Positions 15,972 through 24,702 of a DNA stretch of 64,000 nucleotides are shown piece by piece. The stretch lies in the NCBI GenBank assembly GCA_026393985.1, contig JAPKZB010000092.1, positions 62,001-126,000 on the forward strand, given 5' to 3'. A program made the position numbers and the translations under genes. The notes under the pieces are model-generated. The model saw nothing but the letters and a program-made list of their open reading frames with translations. It did not search any database and was not told the DNA's origin. Origin of the DNA: Acidobacteriota bacterium (GTDB lineage Bacteria; Acidobacteriota; Terriglobia; Bryobacterales; Bryobacteraceae). Position 1 is the stretch's first letter; every line of letters starts with the position of its first letter.

Positions 15972-18449
15972 TTATCGGATGGTAACGAAGTCGTTGTGGT
16001 TGAGCAGGACGTGCACGAGGCTTTCGCGGCGCTGCAGGGAGCCGTCGAGATAGGCGGCGGATTCGCGGAGTTCGCCGGGCTTGGCGGGGCGGCCGAGGAG
16101 GCGCGCAAAGACGGCCTGGACGAAGGCGTGGGGGTCGGTAACGTTCGCGAGGCTGGCCGCGATGGCGCGGGAGACGGTGAAGCTGAGCTTGCCGTTGGCG
16201 AGGGCGAGGGCCTGCTGGGGGACGATGCTCTGGCTGCGCTCAAAGCACTCGATGGGGCTGGCGGCGTCGAAGACCTTGAGCATGTCCATTTGCAGGTCCG
16301 GGGCGGTGCGGAAGTAGAGGCTACGGCGGAAGACGTCGTGACCTTTGGTTTCGTCGATTTCGGGGCCGCCGCGGGTGGGGTCGAGGAGGCCGGCGACATG
16401 GAGGGCGCTATCGCGGACGACTTCGGCTTCCATGCGGCGGACGTTGGCGCGCCAGAGGGTGCGATTGTCGGGGTCGGCCTGCTGCTGGGCGGGGGCGGGG
16501 GTAGAGGCGAGGCGGTAGGCCTGGGAGGTGACCATGAGGCGGTGCATCGCTTTCATGTCCCAGTTGCGCTGCATGAATTCGACGGCGAGCCAGTCGAGCA
16601 GTTCGGGATGGGAGGGGGGCTGGCCGCTTTTGCCGAAGTTGAAGACGGTGGAGACGAGGGGGGCGCCGAAGTGGCGGGCCCACATGTGGTTCATGGCCAC
16701 GCGGGCGGTGAGGGGATTGTCTTTACTGGCGATCCAGCGGGCGAGCGCGAGGCGGCGGCCGGAGCTGGAGGCGGGGTATTTGGGGCCGATGGGGGTGTAG
16801 CCTTCGGCGGGTTCCTTGAGGAGCTTGGTGGCGGCTTCGAGGCGGGCGGCGGCGGCGGCGTTTTTGTTTTGGGAGAACTCGTGGCGGGCGCGGATCATTT
16901 CGGCGTCGGCCTTGATGGCGTTGGCTTGGAGTTCGAGTTTGCGGGCCTGTTCGGCGAGTTGCTCCATGTTGGCGGGGACGGGGGTTTGGAGGGTGGCGAG
17001 GTCGGCGCGGATGCGGGCTTCGAGGGCGGGGAGATCGGCGTGGCGGAACGCGAGATCTTTGGCGAGCGCGGAGATGATGGCTTCGGGTTCGGGCTTCTCT
17101 TTGGCCTTCTGGAGAGCGGCTTCGGCCTTTTCGATGGCGGTTTTGGCTTGGGCGATGAGGTCCTGAAGGACGAAGGGGCGGGCGTCGGGGAAGGTGTCGG
17201 TGATGGGGAGGGGGACGCGTTCGGGCTTGAGTTCCGGCTTGCCGAAGAACTTCGGTATGCCGGGCTGCATGACGGCGGAGGTGTCGGGGGTGGCCTCGTT
17301 GCCGCGGATGAAGCGATAGGTGACGGCATCGGCGTTAGCGTCGTAGACGCGGGGCAGGCCGTCTTTGAGGGTGTCGGCTTCGCCGGGGACGCGGTCGGTG
17401 CGGATGTCGTGGGATTCGAAGAAGGCGCGGAAGCGGTAGTAGTCGGTGTGGGGGATGGGATCGTACTTGTGGGTGTGGCAACGGGCGCACTTCATGGTGA
17501 CGCCGAGGAAGGAGGCCGCGGTGTACTCGGCGGCTTCCTGGAGCCAGACGTTGCGGTTGAACAGGTACCAGTTGCGGACGAGGAAGCCGGTGGCGCGTGC
17601 GGTGTCGGGGTCGCCGGGGGCGAGTTCATCGCCGGCGAGCATCTCCTGGATCATGCGGTCGTAGGGCTTGTTTTTGGCGAGGGAGTCAATGGTCCAATCG
17701 CGCCAGCGCCAGATGTGGCGGGCGCTGTAGCGGACCTGGCTGGTTTTGCGGTAGCCGTACCAGTCGGAGTAGCGCCAGATATCGAGCCAGTGGCGGCCCC
17801 AGCGTTCGGCGTGTTGGGGACTTGCGAGGAGTTCGTCGACGATGTGTTCGTAGGCGTTGGGGCGTTGATCCGCGATGAAGGCTTGGACCTGGGCCGGGGT
17901 GGGGGGGAGGCCGATGAGATCGAGGTAGACGCGGCGGATGAGGGTGGGGCGGTCGGCTGCGGCGACGGGGGTGACGCCTTTCTTCAAGCGGGGGGCGGCG
18001 AGGAGTTCGTCGATGGTCAATTGAGCCGCGGATTTGGCGGCGGGGCGAACCGGGGACTTGTAGGCCCAGTGGGCGGCGGCGGCGGAGATCCATTCGGGAT
18101 CGGGGTTGGCGGCGGCGTTTTCGAAAGGGACACCGGCTTTCACCCATTCTTCGAAGATTTTGATTTCGGCGTCGGGGAGCTTTTTGCCTTTGAAGGGCAT
18201 GCCGGGTTCGACGACATGCGCGACGACCTTGTAGAGCTGTGACTCGGCCGGGAGACCGACGGTGACGACGGGGCCGTGTTCGCTGCCGGCGAGGAGGGCT
18301 TCGCGGGTGGAGAGATCGAGACCGCCTTGCTTGACCTTGGCGTTGTGACAGCCGGCGCACTTGGCCTTGAGCAAGGCCATCGCCTCATTGGGCGCTGCTG
18401 GTAACAGGCCGACGGTCACGGCACATCCGAGCAACCACCGTATTCTCAT
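15972..18449 (-). CDS. DUF1549/DUF1553 protein with N-terminal cytochrome C domain (module 2)
   Basis: This 825-residue exported protein begins with a signal peptide (IRWLLGCAVTVGLLPAAP). A planctomycete-type cytochrome C domain follows with CAGCH (C31, C34, H35) and a distal GMPFKGKKLPD. DUF1549 (TLIRRVYLDLIGLPPTPAQ) carries an internal CARCH. A charged, probably coiled-coil segment (about 430-540) separates it from DUF1553 (ARWIASKDNPLTARVAMNHM onward). Two canonical c-type haem motifs suggest electron transfer coupled to an unknown reaction. It is the first gene of the module 2 operon, divergent from the amidohydrolase, with a perfect palindrome between them. Confidence 0.9.
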   Translation of the reverse strand: MRIRWLLGCAVTVGLLPAAPNEAMALLKAKCAGCHNAKVKQGGLDLSTREALLAGSEHGPVVTVGLPAESQLYKVVAHVVEPGMPFKGKKLPDAEIKIFEEWVKAGVPFENAAANPDPEWISAAAAHWAYKSPVRPAAKSAAQLTIDELLAAPRLKKGVTPVAAADRPTLIRRVYLDLIGLPPTPAQVQAFIADQRPNAYEHIVDELLASPQHAERWGRHWLDIWRYSDWYGYRKTSQVRYSARHIWRWRDWTIDSLAKNKPYDRMIQEMLAGDELAPGDPDTARATGFLVRNWYLFNRNVWLQEAAEYTAASFLGVTMKCARCHTHKYDPIPHTDYYRFRAFFESHDIRTDRVPGEADTLKDGLPRVYDANADAVTYRFIRGNEATPDTSAVMQPGIPKFFGKPELKPERVPLPITDTFPDARPFVLQDLIAQAKTAIEKAEAALQKAKEKPEPEAIISALAKDLAFRHADLPALEARIRADLATLQTPVPANMEQLAEQARKLELQANAIKADAEMIRARHEFSQNKNAAAAARLEAATKLLKEPAEGYTPIGPKYPASSSGRRLALARWIASKDNPLTARVAMNHMWARHFGAPLVSTVFNFGKSGQPPSHPELLDWLAVEFMQRNWDMKAMHRLMVTSQAYRLASTPAPAQQQADPDNRTLWRANVRRMEAEVVRDSALHVAGLLDPTRGGPEIDETKGHDVFRRSLYFRTAPDLQMDMLKVFDAASPIECFERSQSIVPQQALALANGKLSFTVSRAIAASLANVTDPHAFVQAVFARLLGRPAKPGELRESAAYLDGSLQRRESLVHVLLNHNDFVTIR

Positions 18450-18484
18450 ACCTACAGACTAAGGCAAACTCTAAAAGAACGTAA

Positions 18485-18500
18485 TGGACTGTCCAGTCCA
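18485..18500. promoter_or_regulatory. Perfect 16-base palindrome, candidate operator
   Basis: TGGACTG-TC-CAGTCCA is a perfect 7-2-7 inverted repeat in the 99-base gap between the divergent starts at 18449 and 18549. It has the size and symmetry of a dimeric regulator site. No regulator can be assigned. The nearest regulator gene is the IclR protein at 19374-20150. Confidence 0.55.
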
Positions 18501-18548
18501 GAGGACGTATTCTCCCGCCGGGGGGCTGGCTTGGGCTATGCTGTCGGC

Positions 18549-19400
18549 ATGGTAATTGACGTACACAGCCACTGGTGGGAGTATCCCCGCCACTTTTCTG
18601 ATGATTTCAAGGCGCAGGCGCGGCGGGCGCGGGGTAATGGGGAGGATGTAGACCTGACGGTTCGTTACGAAGACTACCGGGCCGGGGCCACCGCGGTGGA
18701 TAAGACCGTGGTGTTTGGCGGGAAGGCGAAGTTATCGGGCTTGTGGGTGTCGGACCAGGAAGTGGCGGCGTATGTGGCGCAGCATGCGGACCGGTTGATT
18801 GGGTTTATGGCGCTCGACCCGACGCAGCCAGGGTGGCGGGAGGAGTTAGAAGAAGGCCATCGAAACCTGAAGTTAAAGGGCATCAAGTTAATGCCCATGT
18901 ACGCCGGGTTTTATCCGCAGGACCGGAAGCTGGATGATTTGTGGGCGTACGCGCAGAAGCACGGGCTGCCGGTGCTGCTGCATACGGGGACGACGTTTGT
19001 GGCGCAGGCGTCGCTCGACTGTACGCTGCCGCGGCATCTGGACGAAGTAGCGACGCGGTTTCCCGAGGTGCGGATGATCCTGGCGCACCTGGGGCACCCC
19101 TACGAGGGCGAGTGCGTGGCGACGATCCGGAAGCATCCGCACGTGTACGCGGACTGCTCGGCGTTGCATTACCGGCCGTTTCAGAACTATCACTCGTTGA
19201 TGCTGCTACAGGAGTACGGCGTTTGGCACAAGCTGCTGCTGGGGAGCGACTATCCGTTTACTACGATTGACAAGACGATTGCGGGGATGCGGGCGTTGAA
19301 CGACATGCTCGAAGGGACGCGGCTGCCGCGGCTGAACCTGGACCGGATGGAGGAGATGTTTACGCGGGATTCGCTACGTTTGCTCGGGATTGACGGGTAG
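18549..19400 (+). CDS. Amidohydrolase family 2 protein
   Basis: This is 283 residues from ATG 18549 (MVIDVHSHWWEYP). The pattern is that of PF04909 TIM-barrel hydrolases and decarboxylases: HSH near the N-terminus for metal, LPVLLHTGTT, ILAHLGHPYEGECV with HVYADCSA, and LLGSDYPFTT with the terminal Asp ligand. Substrates of the family include aromatic carboxylates and lactones. Here neighbouring enolase-superfamily and acylase-type genes suggest catabolism of an organic acid. A longer frame from 18531 adds MGYAVG, but the family begins with the metal motif, so the later ATG is preferred. The 3' end overlaps the convergent IclR gene by 27 bases. Confidence 0.85.
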   Translation: MVIDVHSHWWEYPRHFSDDFKAQARRARGNGEDVDLTVRYEDYRAGATAVDKTVVFGGKAKLSGLWVSDQEVAAYVAQHADRLIGFMALDPTQPGWREELEEGHRNLKLKGIKLMPMYAGFYPQDRKLDDLWAYAQKHGLPVLLHTGTTFVAQASLDCTLPRHLDEVATRFPEVRMILAHLGHPYEGECVATIRKHPHVYADCSALHYRPFQNYHSLMLLQEYGVWHKLLLGSDYPFTTIDKTIAGMRALNDMLEGTRLPRLNLDRMEEMFTRDSLRLLGIDG

Positions 19401-20150
19401 GCCAGCGGGGGCGAAGATGGCGGCGGCGGTGAGGTGGAGACGTTTGGCGATGGCCTCGGCGTCGGGCATGGGGATCTGGCTGGTGGTGCCGGTGACGGAG
19501 AGGCCGGCGACGAAGCGGCCGGGTTCCTGGAAGACCGGGACGGCGACGCAGCGGACACCGATCTCTTCTTCTTCGTCGTCGAGCGCCCAGCGCTGTTTGC
19601 GGACGACGGCGATTTCGCGCTGGAGGGCCTTGGGGTTGGTGATGGTGTTCTTGGTGTAGCGGATGTAGGTGGGCTTGGCGAGGAGGCGTTCGAGGATATC
19701 GGGCGGGCCCCAGGCGAGGAGGATTTTGCCGACGCCGGTGCAGTGGAGGTCCATGCGGCGGCCGACGTAGGTGTCGAACTTGATGAGGCCGGGGGCGTCG
19801 GCTTTTTGGATGTAGACGCCCTGGTCGCCATCGGGCACGGCGAGGTGGACGGGGAGGCGGAGCTGGTCGGCGAGGGCGCGGAGATGGGGCAGGGCGAGTT
19901 CGGAGATGGACAGGCCGCGCACCATGCCCTGGCCGAGGCCGTAGGCTTTGAGGCCGAGGGTGTAAAAGAGGGAGTCGGTGCGCTTTTGCACGTAGCCGAG
20001 GCGCTCGAGAGTGATGATGATGACGTGAGCCGAACTTTTGGGGATGCTCAGCTTGCGGCTGATCTCCGAGATGTTCAGGCCGCGGCGGGAACCGTCAAGA
20101 TACTCGAGGATGGCGAGGGCCCGTTCGACCGCGGTAGCGTTGGCGGACAT
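19374..20150 (-). CDS. IclR family transcriptional regulator
   Basis: This is 258 residues. The N-terminal winged helix-turn-helix reads VERALAILEYLDGSRRGLNISEISRKLSIPKSSAHV in segments typical of IclR. The C-terminal effector domain (from about ISELALPHLRALADQLRLPVHLA) includes CTGVGKILLAW and GVRCVAVPVFQ. ATG 20150 was chosen because AGGAGAG lies just upstream, while the ATG at 20168 has no site. IclR proteins bind small acids and control adjacent catabolic genes. A spaced inverted repeat lies between this gene and the divergent aspartoacylase-like gene. Expected targets are that gene, the enolase-superfamily gene and perhaps itself. Confidence 0.93.
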   Translation of the reverse strand: MSANATAVERALAILEYLDGSRRGLNISEISRKLSIPKSSAHVIIITLERLGYVQKRTDSLFYTLGLKAYGLGQGMVRGLSISELALPHLRALADQLRLPVHLAVPDGDQGVYIQKADAPGLIKFDTYVGRRMDLHCTGVGKILLAWGPPDILERLLAKPTYIRYTKNTITNPKALQREIAVVRKQRWALDDEEEEIGVRCVAVPVFQEPGRFVAGLSVTGTTSQIPMPDAEAIAKRLHLTAAAIFAPAGLPVNPEQT

Positions 20151-20160
20151 AATCTCTCCT

Positions 20161-20226
20161 TCCAGCATTCTGAACGGCTAGCGGGCGGAGGGCAATTGCG
20201 GGGGCCGAAGCGTTCGGGATGCTGGA
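20161..20226. promoter_or_regulatory. Spaced inverted repeat, candidate IclR operator
   Basis: The left arm TCCAGCATTCTGAACG (20161-20176) and right arm CGTTCGGGATGCTGGA (20211-20226) are complementary at 14 of 16 positions, with 34 bases between. The arm centres are 50 bases apart. The repeat sits in the 122-base gap between the divergent starts of the IclR gene and the hydrolase gene, where an autoregulator would bind. Confidence 0.6.
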
Positions 20227-20272
20227 CGAAATACGCGGGGCAGTTGACCCCGGCGGTGCGGGTCCGTAGGCT

Positions 20273-21286
20273 ATGGCTATGATTGTGGAGCCGCAGGCAG
20301 TGGATTTTGATCGTCCGGGGGTGACGCACTATCAGGTGGCGTTTCCTTTGGACGGGACGTGGGGCTACTCGCTGGTGCCGTTGACGGTGGTGAACGGGGC
20401 GCTGGGGAGGAATGCAAACGGGGTGCTGGTGTTTGGGGGGACGCACGGGAACGAGTACGAGGGGCAGATTGCGGTGAAGCGGTTGTGCCGGGATCTGGAT
20501 CCGGCGCGGATGGCGGGGCGGGTGGTTCTGATGCCGCAGTTATCGGAGAGCGCCTGCGTGGCGAATACGCGGATTTCGCCGGTGGACGGGGTGAACATGA
20601 ACCGGGCGTTTCCGGGTAATGCGCGGGGCACGCTGTCGGCGCGGATTGCGCATTTTGTGACGACGCGGGTGTTTCCGCTGGGGCGAGTGGTGATTGATCT
20701 CCATTCGGGTGGGCGTGAGGGCGCGTTTCCACTGTGTACGTCGTTTCATCCGATTCCGGACGCGGCGCAGGCGGCGGAGATTGAGACGGTGGCGCGGCTG
20801 TTTGATCCTCCGTTTCTGTTTATCTACTCGTCGGCGATGGCTTCCGGGTTGTTGACGGACGAGGCGGAGGCGCTAGGTAAGATTGCGATTGGCGGGGAGT
20901 TCGGGGCGGGCGAGACGGCGGACCCGGTGGGGATACGGCATGCCTACGAGGGGGTTTGGAACGTGTTGCGGCATTACGGGCTGGTGGAGGGTCCGGTGCG
21001 GGCGATTCGGCCGGCGGGGGCGGCGGCTCCGCGGTTGGTGGCGGCGGCGGAGTTGGCGGCTTACGTGCCTTGTCCGCGGGACGGGGTGTGGGAGCCGCTG
21101 GCGGAGCTGGGCGCGGCGGTGGAGGCGGGGGAGTTGCTGGGGCGGCTGCATGATTTCGCGGATCAGGCGGAGGCGCCGCGGGAGATTCGGGCGGACCGGG
21201 CGGGTTATTTGTTGATGACGCACCGGAGCGCCCGGCCGGTGAAGGGGCAGACGTTATTCGTGATTGCGCAGGAGGTGGTGCGGTGA
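20273..21286 (+). CDS. Aspartoacylase/succinylglutamate desuccinylase-like zinc hydrolase
   Basis: This 337-residue protein is of the M14-like AspA/AstE family. GGTHGNEYEG supplies the first His and Glu zinc ligands, VNMNRAFPG the substrate-binding Arg region, and VIDLHSGGREG the second His. The C-terminal part has the small beta domain typical of the family, ending near LMTHRSARPVKGQTLFVIA. Family members remove acyl groups from amino acids or related compounds. ATG 20273 and ATG 20279 are both possible. It is divergent from IclR, and its stop overlaps the GTG start of the next gene by GTGA, so the two are coupled. Confidence 0.88.
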   Translation: MAMIVEPQAVDFDRPGVTHYQVAFPLDGTWGYSLVPLTVVNGALGRNANGVLVFGGTHGNEYEGQIAVKRLCRDLDPARMAGRVVLMPQLSESACVANTRISPVDGVNMNRAFPGNARGTLSARIAHFVTTRVFPLGRVVIDLHSGGREGAFPLCTSFHPIPDAAQAAEIETVARLFDPPFLFIYSSAMASGLLTDEAEALGKIAIGGEFGAGETADPVGIRHAYEGVWNVLRHYGLVEGPVRAIRPAGAAAPRLVAAAELAAYVPCPRDGVWEPLAELGAAVEAGELLGRLHDFADQAEAPREIRADRAGYLLMTHRSARPVKGQTLFVIAQEVVR

Positions 21287-22437
21287 AGATAGCGAGCGTG
21301 GAGTTGATTGTGTTGAAGTCGCCGGGGTTGTACAACAACTCCGATTCGGCGGCGGAGCCGGAGGGGCCGACTTACATGGGTCTCGTGAAGGTGACGACCG
21401 ATACGGGACTGACGGGGTGGAGCGATGTGGAGACGTGCGCGCCGGTGGCGAAGGCGTGCGTGGATGCTCCGAAGTGGAGTTTGGAGCCGGGGATGGAGTG
21501 TTTCGACGGGCTGGCGACGCTGCTGGTGGGGGAGAATCCGCTGGAGGTGGAGCGGCTGTGGTACCGGATGTACCGGGGCAGCATCTATTATGGCCGGCGG
21601 GGCGTAGCGCTGCAGGCGATTTCGGCGCTGGACATTGCCTTGTGGGACATTTGCGGCAAGGCGTACGGGCAGCCGGTGCATATTCTGCTGGGCGGGAAGT
21701 GGCGGGAGCGGGTGCGGGCGTACGCTTCGACACTGTTCCGCGGGAAGCCGGAGGCGATGACGGAGGCGGTGGAGCACTATACGGCGCAGGGGTTTACGGC
21801 GGTGAAGTTCGGGTGGGGCGGATTTGGGCAGAACGAGCGGCGGGACGTGGCGCTGGTGGAGGCGGCGCGGGAGGCGCTGGGGCCGGAGCGTGATTTGCTG
21901 GTGGATACGGGGTGGTTTGTGGAGCGCACGCCGAAGGAGGCGATCCGGCTGGTGGATTCGCTGGCGCCTTACCGGCCGTATTTCGTGGAGGAGTTGCTGC
22001 ATCCGGAGAACTACGACGGGTACCGGCAGGTGGCCGAAGCGGTGCGGGTGCCGATTGCGTGCGGTGAGCAGGAGGCGACCGACTGGGGCTTTCAGCAGTT
22101 GATTGAGCGCGGGGGCGTGGATATTCTGCAGCCGGATTTGACGCGGTGCGGCGGGTTTACGGTGGGGCGGAAGATTGTGCACATGGCCGAGCGAGCTAAC
22201 CGGCTGGTGGTGCCGCATTCGTGGTCGTCGGACCTGTTGACGGCGGCGTCGCTGCACCTGACGGCGTTTGCGCGGCGGGCGGAGTTTGTGGAGTTCAACA
22301 CGTCGCAGGGGCCGTTGAGCCGGGCGCTGGTGAAGAACCCGATAGGGCTCGAGGCGGGGTATCTGCGGGTGCCGGAGGGGCCGGGTTTGGGGGTGGATGT
22401 GGACGAGGAGGTGGTGGAGCGGTACCGGATTACTTAG
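21283..22437 (+). CDS. Mandelate racemase/muconate lactonizing enzyme family protein
   Basis: This is 384 residues of the enolase superfamily. The N-terminal capping domain is followed by the barrel motifs FTAVKFGWG (catalytic Lys side), LLVDTGW (Asp ligand), YFVEELLHPEN (Glu ligand), PIACGEQEAT (Glu ligand), DILQPDLTRCGG and VPHSWSSD. Such enzymes abstract an alpha-proton from a carboxylate, most often dehydrating an aldonate or racemising an acid. The exact substrate is not predictable here. GTG 21283 overlaps the previous stop, so it is translated with the acylase-like protein. It converges on the cytochrome gene, sharing the last bases. Confidence 0.9.
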   Translation: MKIASVELIVLKSPGLYNNSDSAAEPEGPTYMGLVKVTTDTGLTGWSDVETCAPVAKACVDAPKWSLEPGMECFDGLATLLVGENPLEVERLWYRMYRGSIYYGRRGVALQAISALDIALWDICGKAYGQPVHILLGGKWRERVRAYASTLFRGKPEAMTEAVEHYTAQGFTAVKFGWGGFGQNERRDVALVEAAREALGPERDLLVDTGWFVERTPKEAIRLVDSLAPYRPYFVEELLHPENYDGYRQVAEAVRVPIACGEQEATDWGFQQLIERGGVDILQPDLTRCGGFTVGRKIVHMAERANRLVVPHSWSSDLLTAASLHLTAFARRAEFVEFNTSQGPLSRALVKNPIGLEAGYLRVPEGPGLGVDVDEEVVERYRIT

Positions 22438-22892
22438 GCCGGATTGTGGCAGAAGTTACATTCGTTGGGGGCTTTGTGTTCGTCGTGGCAGGCCATGCAG
22501 GCGTTCATGGTGATGGGTTTTTCCTTCTTGATGACTTCGCTTTCGGCGACATTGCCGTGGCATTGGGCGCAGTCGACGACGGCGGTGTGGACTTTGTGGG
22601 AGAACCAGACGAAGCCGGGTAACTTATAGACGCGAACCCAGGGGACGGGCTCTTTCCTGGCGGCGTATTCGGCGAGGAGCTGGATGTGTTTGCTTTCCTT
22701 CTTAATGGCCGTGTGGCAGGTCATGCACTTCGATTCGGCGGGGAAGGTGGCGGCTTCCCCTTTGCCGGGCATGGTGTGGCACTCGTTGCATTTAAGGCCC
22801 ATTTTGAGATGGGTTTTGTGGCTGTAGGGTATCGGCTGGTCCTGGGCGAGGAGCAGGAGCGCGCCGAGGAGGCTAAGGCAGAGCAAACGCAA
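22434..22892 (-). CDS. Pentahaem c-type cytochrome (cytochrome c3/c7-like)
   Basis: This 152-residue protein has a signal peptide (MRLLCLSLLGALLLLAQ) and five CxxCH motifs: CNECH (35-39), CMTCH (56-60), CAQCH (108-112), CMACH (132-136) and CNFCH (145-149). Extra His residues before the motifs (SHKTH at 24-28 and SHKVH at 98-102) fit bis-His ligation. It should be a periplasmic electron carrier. Its start lies 20 bases inside the end of the PQQ dehydrogenase gene, which has no haem of its own. The cytochrome is therefore the likely electron acceptor. Confidence 0.92.
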   Translation of the reverse strand: MRLLCLSLLGALLLLAQDQPIPYSHKTHLKMGLKCNECHTMPGKGEAATFPAESKCMTCHTAIKKESKHIQLLAEYAARKEPVPWVRVYKLPGFVWFSHKVHTAVVDCAQCHGNVAESEVIKKEKPITMNACMACHDEHKAPNECNFCHNPA

Positions 22893-24660
22893 CGTAGGAG
22901 TCTCCGGATTTCGTATCGAGGCGGGCTCCTCCGCCGCAGGCGATGACGACGTACTGTTTGCCGTTGACGGAGTAGGTGGCCGGGGTGGCGTAGCCGCCGG
23001 CGGGGAGCTTGGCTTCCCATAGGATAGCGCCGGTGGCGGCGTCGAAGGCGCGGAACATTTCGTCTTTGGTGGCGCCGATGAAGACGAGGCCGCCGGCGGT
23101 CAGGACGGGGCCGCCGAAGTTTTCCGTGCCTACCTCTTTTTCGGTGGTGCTGTTTTTGCCGAGCACCTTTTGCCAGAGGAAGACGCCTTTATTGAGGTCG
23201 ATGGCGGTGAGCTGGCCCCAGGGGGGCTTGATGCCGGGGTTGCCTTTTTCATCGCGGAGTTTGCGGATGCCGCCGAGTTGGTAGGGGTAGGGGCTGCCGG
23301 GCGGGGCGTCGACGATCTGCATGATGGTGGGTAGATTCTGCGAGTTGACGTAGAGGATGCCTTTGGCGGGATCGACGGCGGCGCCGCCCCAGAGTCCGCC
23401 GCCGACGGTGCCGGGGACGACGGCGGTGCCGCGTTTGCCGGGGGGGATGTAGATGCCTTCGTTGATCCAGTTTTTGGACATTTCGGTGAACTTGGAATTG
23501 GTCTCCGGGGTGACGTCGCTGGGTTCGTAGCGCTGGGGGGAGAAGGGCGGGGGCTTGAGGGGGACGGGTTGGGTGCGGGAGGCGACTTCGCCGGGGATTT
23601 CAGAGGCGGGGAAGGCGCGTTCTTCGACGGGGAGGAGGGGTTTGCCGGTGTTGCGGTCGAGAACGAAGACGTAGCCTTGTTTGGTGATCTGGGCGAGGGC
23701 GGGCTTGCCTTTCCAGGTGAAGAGGTTGGCGTTGACGGGAAGGTCGTAGTCCCAGATGTCGTGGTGGACGGTCTGGTAGTGCCAGAGGCGTTTGCCGGTG
23801 GTGGCGTCGAGGGCGACGATGGAGTTGCCGAAGAGGTTGTCGCCGATGCGGTCGGCGCCGTAGTAGTCGTAGGAGGGGGAGCCGAGGGAGACGAAGACGA
23901 CGCCTTTCTTGTCGTCGACGCTGATGCCGCCCCAGGCGTTGGTGCCGCCGGAGGTTTTCCAGGCGTCCTTGGGCCAGGATTCGTAGCCGAACTCGCCGGG
24001 GTGGGGGATGGTGTGGAAGATCCAGCGGCGCTGGCCGGTGCGGACGTCGTAGGCGCGGATGTGGCCGGGGGCGGCCATGCGGGGGCCTTCGCCGACGCTT
24101 GAGCCCATGATGATGAGGTCTTTATAGATGACGCCGGGCGAGGAGGAGCCGTTCATGGCGCCGGGGGGATCGCGGTCGAGATCTTTGGCTAGGTTGACGG
24201 CGCCGTTATCCCCGAAGGAGGGGATGGCTTTGCCGGTTTTGGCGTCGATGGCGAGGAGCTGGGTGCCGGCGGCGTAAAAGACGCGGGCTTCGGATTTATC
24301 CTGCCAGAACATGACGCCGCGGCTGACGCCGCGGAAGCGGGAGGCGGGCGGGGAGAAGCGCCAGAGGAGTTTGCCGGTGGCGGCGTCGAGGGCGACGGCG
24401 TCGAGGGTGGGGGTGGTGGCGTAGAGGACGCCGTTGACCATGATGGGGGTGCACTGGATGGCGGTACGGCCGCGGGGGTCGGCGTCGCCGGATCGGAACT
24501 CCCAGGCTACCTTGAGCTGCTTGACGTTGGCGCGGTTGATTTGGGTGAGGGGGGAGTAGCGGTTGCCGTCGTTGCCGCCGGCCCAGGAACGCCACTCCTG
24601 CTGGGCGGCTTGTTGAGCGGAGAGGAGGGCGGGCAGGATTAAGAAAATAGCAGTGCGCAT
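22873..24660 (-). CDS. PQQ-dependent dehydrogenase
   Basis: This 595-residue periplasmic quinoprotein has a signal peptide (RTAIFLILPALLSAQQ). A set of PQQ-propeller blades begins with EWRSWAGGNDGNRYSPLTQI and includes GVLYATTPTLDAVALDAATGKLLW, YDVRTGQRRWIFHT and KRLWHYQTVHHDIWDYDLPV in order. The C-terminal GGLVFIGATKDEMFRAFDAATG and YVVIACGGG match glucose/alcohol dehydrogenase-type quinoproteins. There is no CxxCH domain, so electrons must leave to a separate carrier, most simply the pentahaem cytochrome encoded next. The substrate, a sugar or alcohol, is not determinable. It is third in a probable four-gene leftward operon. Confidence 0.92.
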   Translation of the reverse strand: MRTAIFLILPALLSAQQAAQQEWRSWAGGNDGNRYSPLTQINRANVKQLKVAWEFRSGDADPRGRTAIQCTPIMVNGVLYATTPTLDAVALDAATGKLLWRFSPPASRFRGVSRGVMFWQDKSEARVFYAAGTQLLAIDAKTGKAIPSFGDNGAVNLAKDLDRDPPGAMNGSSSPGVIYKDLIIMGSSVGEGPRMAAPGHIRAYDVRTGQRRWIFHTIPHPGEFGYESWPKDAWKTSGGTNAWGGISVDDKKGVVFVSLGSPSYDYYGADRIGDNLFGNSIVALDATTGKRLWHYQTVHHDIWDYDLPVNANLFTWKGKPALAQITKQGYVFVLDRNTGKPLLPVEERAFPASEIPGEVASRTQPVPLKPPPFSPQRYEPSDVTPETNSKFTEMSKNWINEGIYIPPGKRGTAVVPGTVGGGLWGGAAVDPAKGILYVNSQNLPTIMQIVDAPPGSPYPYQLGGIRKLRDEKGNPGIKPPWGQLTAIDLNKGVFLWQKVLGKNSTTEKEVGTENFGGPVLTAGGLVFIGATKDEMFRAFDAATGAILWEAKLPAGGYATPATYSVNGKQYVVIACGGGARLDTKSGDSYVAFALP

Positions 24661-24702
24661 AGGGCGATCCGCGCCACTGTATCAGAAACGCAGGGGGTGG
24701 CG

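Noticed and set aside
15996-18242. 748-residue plus-strand frame
   Set aside because: Antisense to the module 2 DUF1549 gene and made of Gly/Glu/Val-rich shadow sequence.
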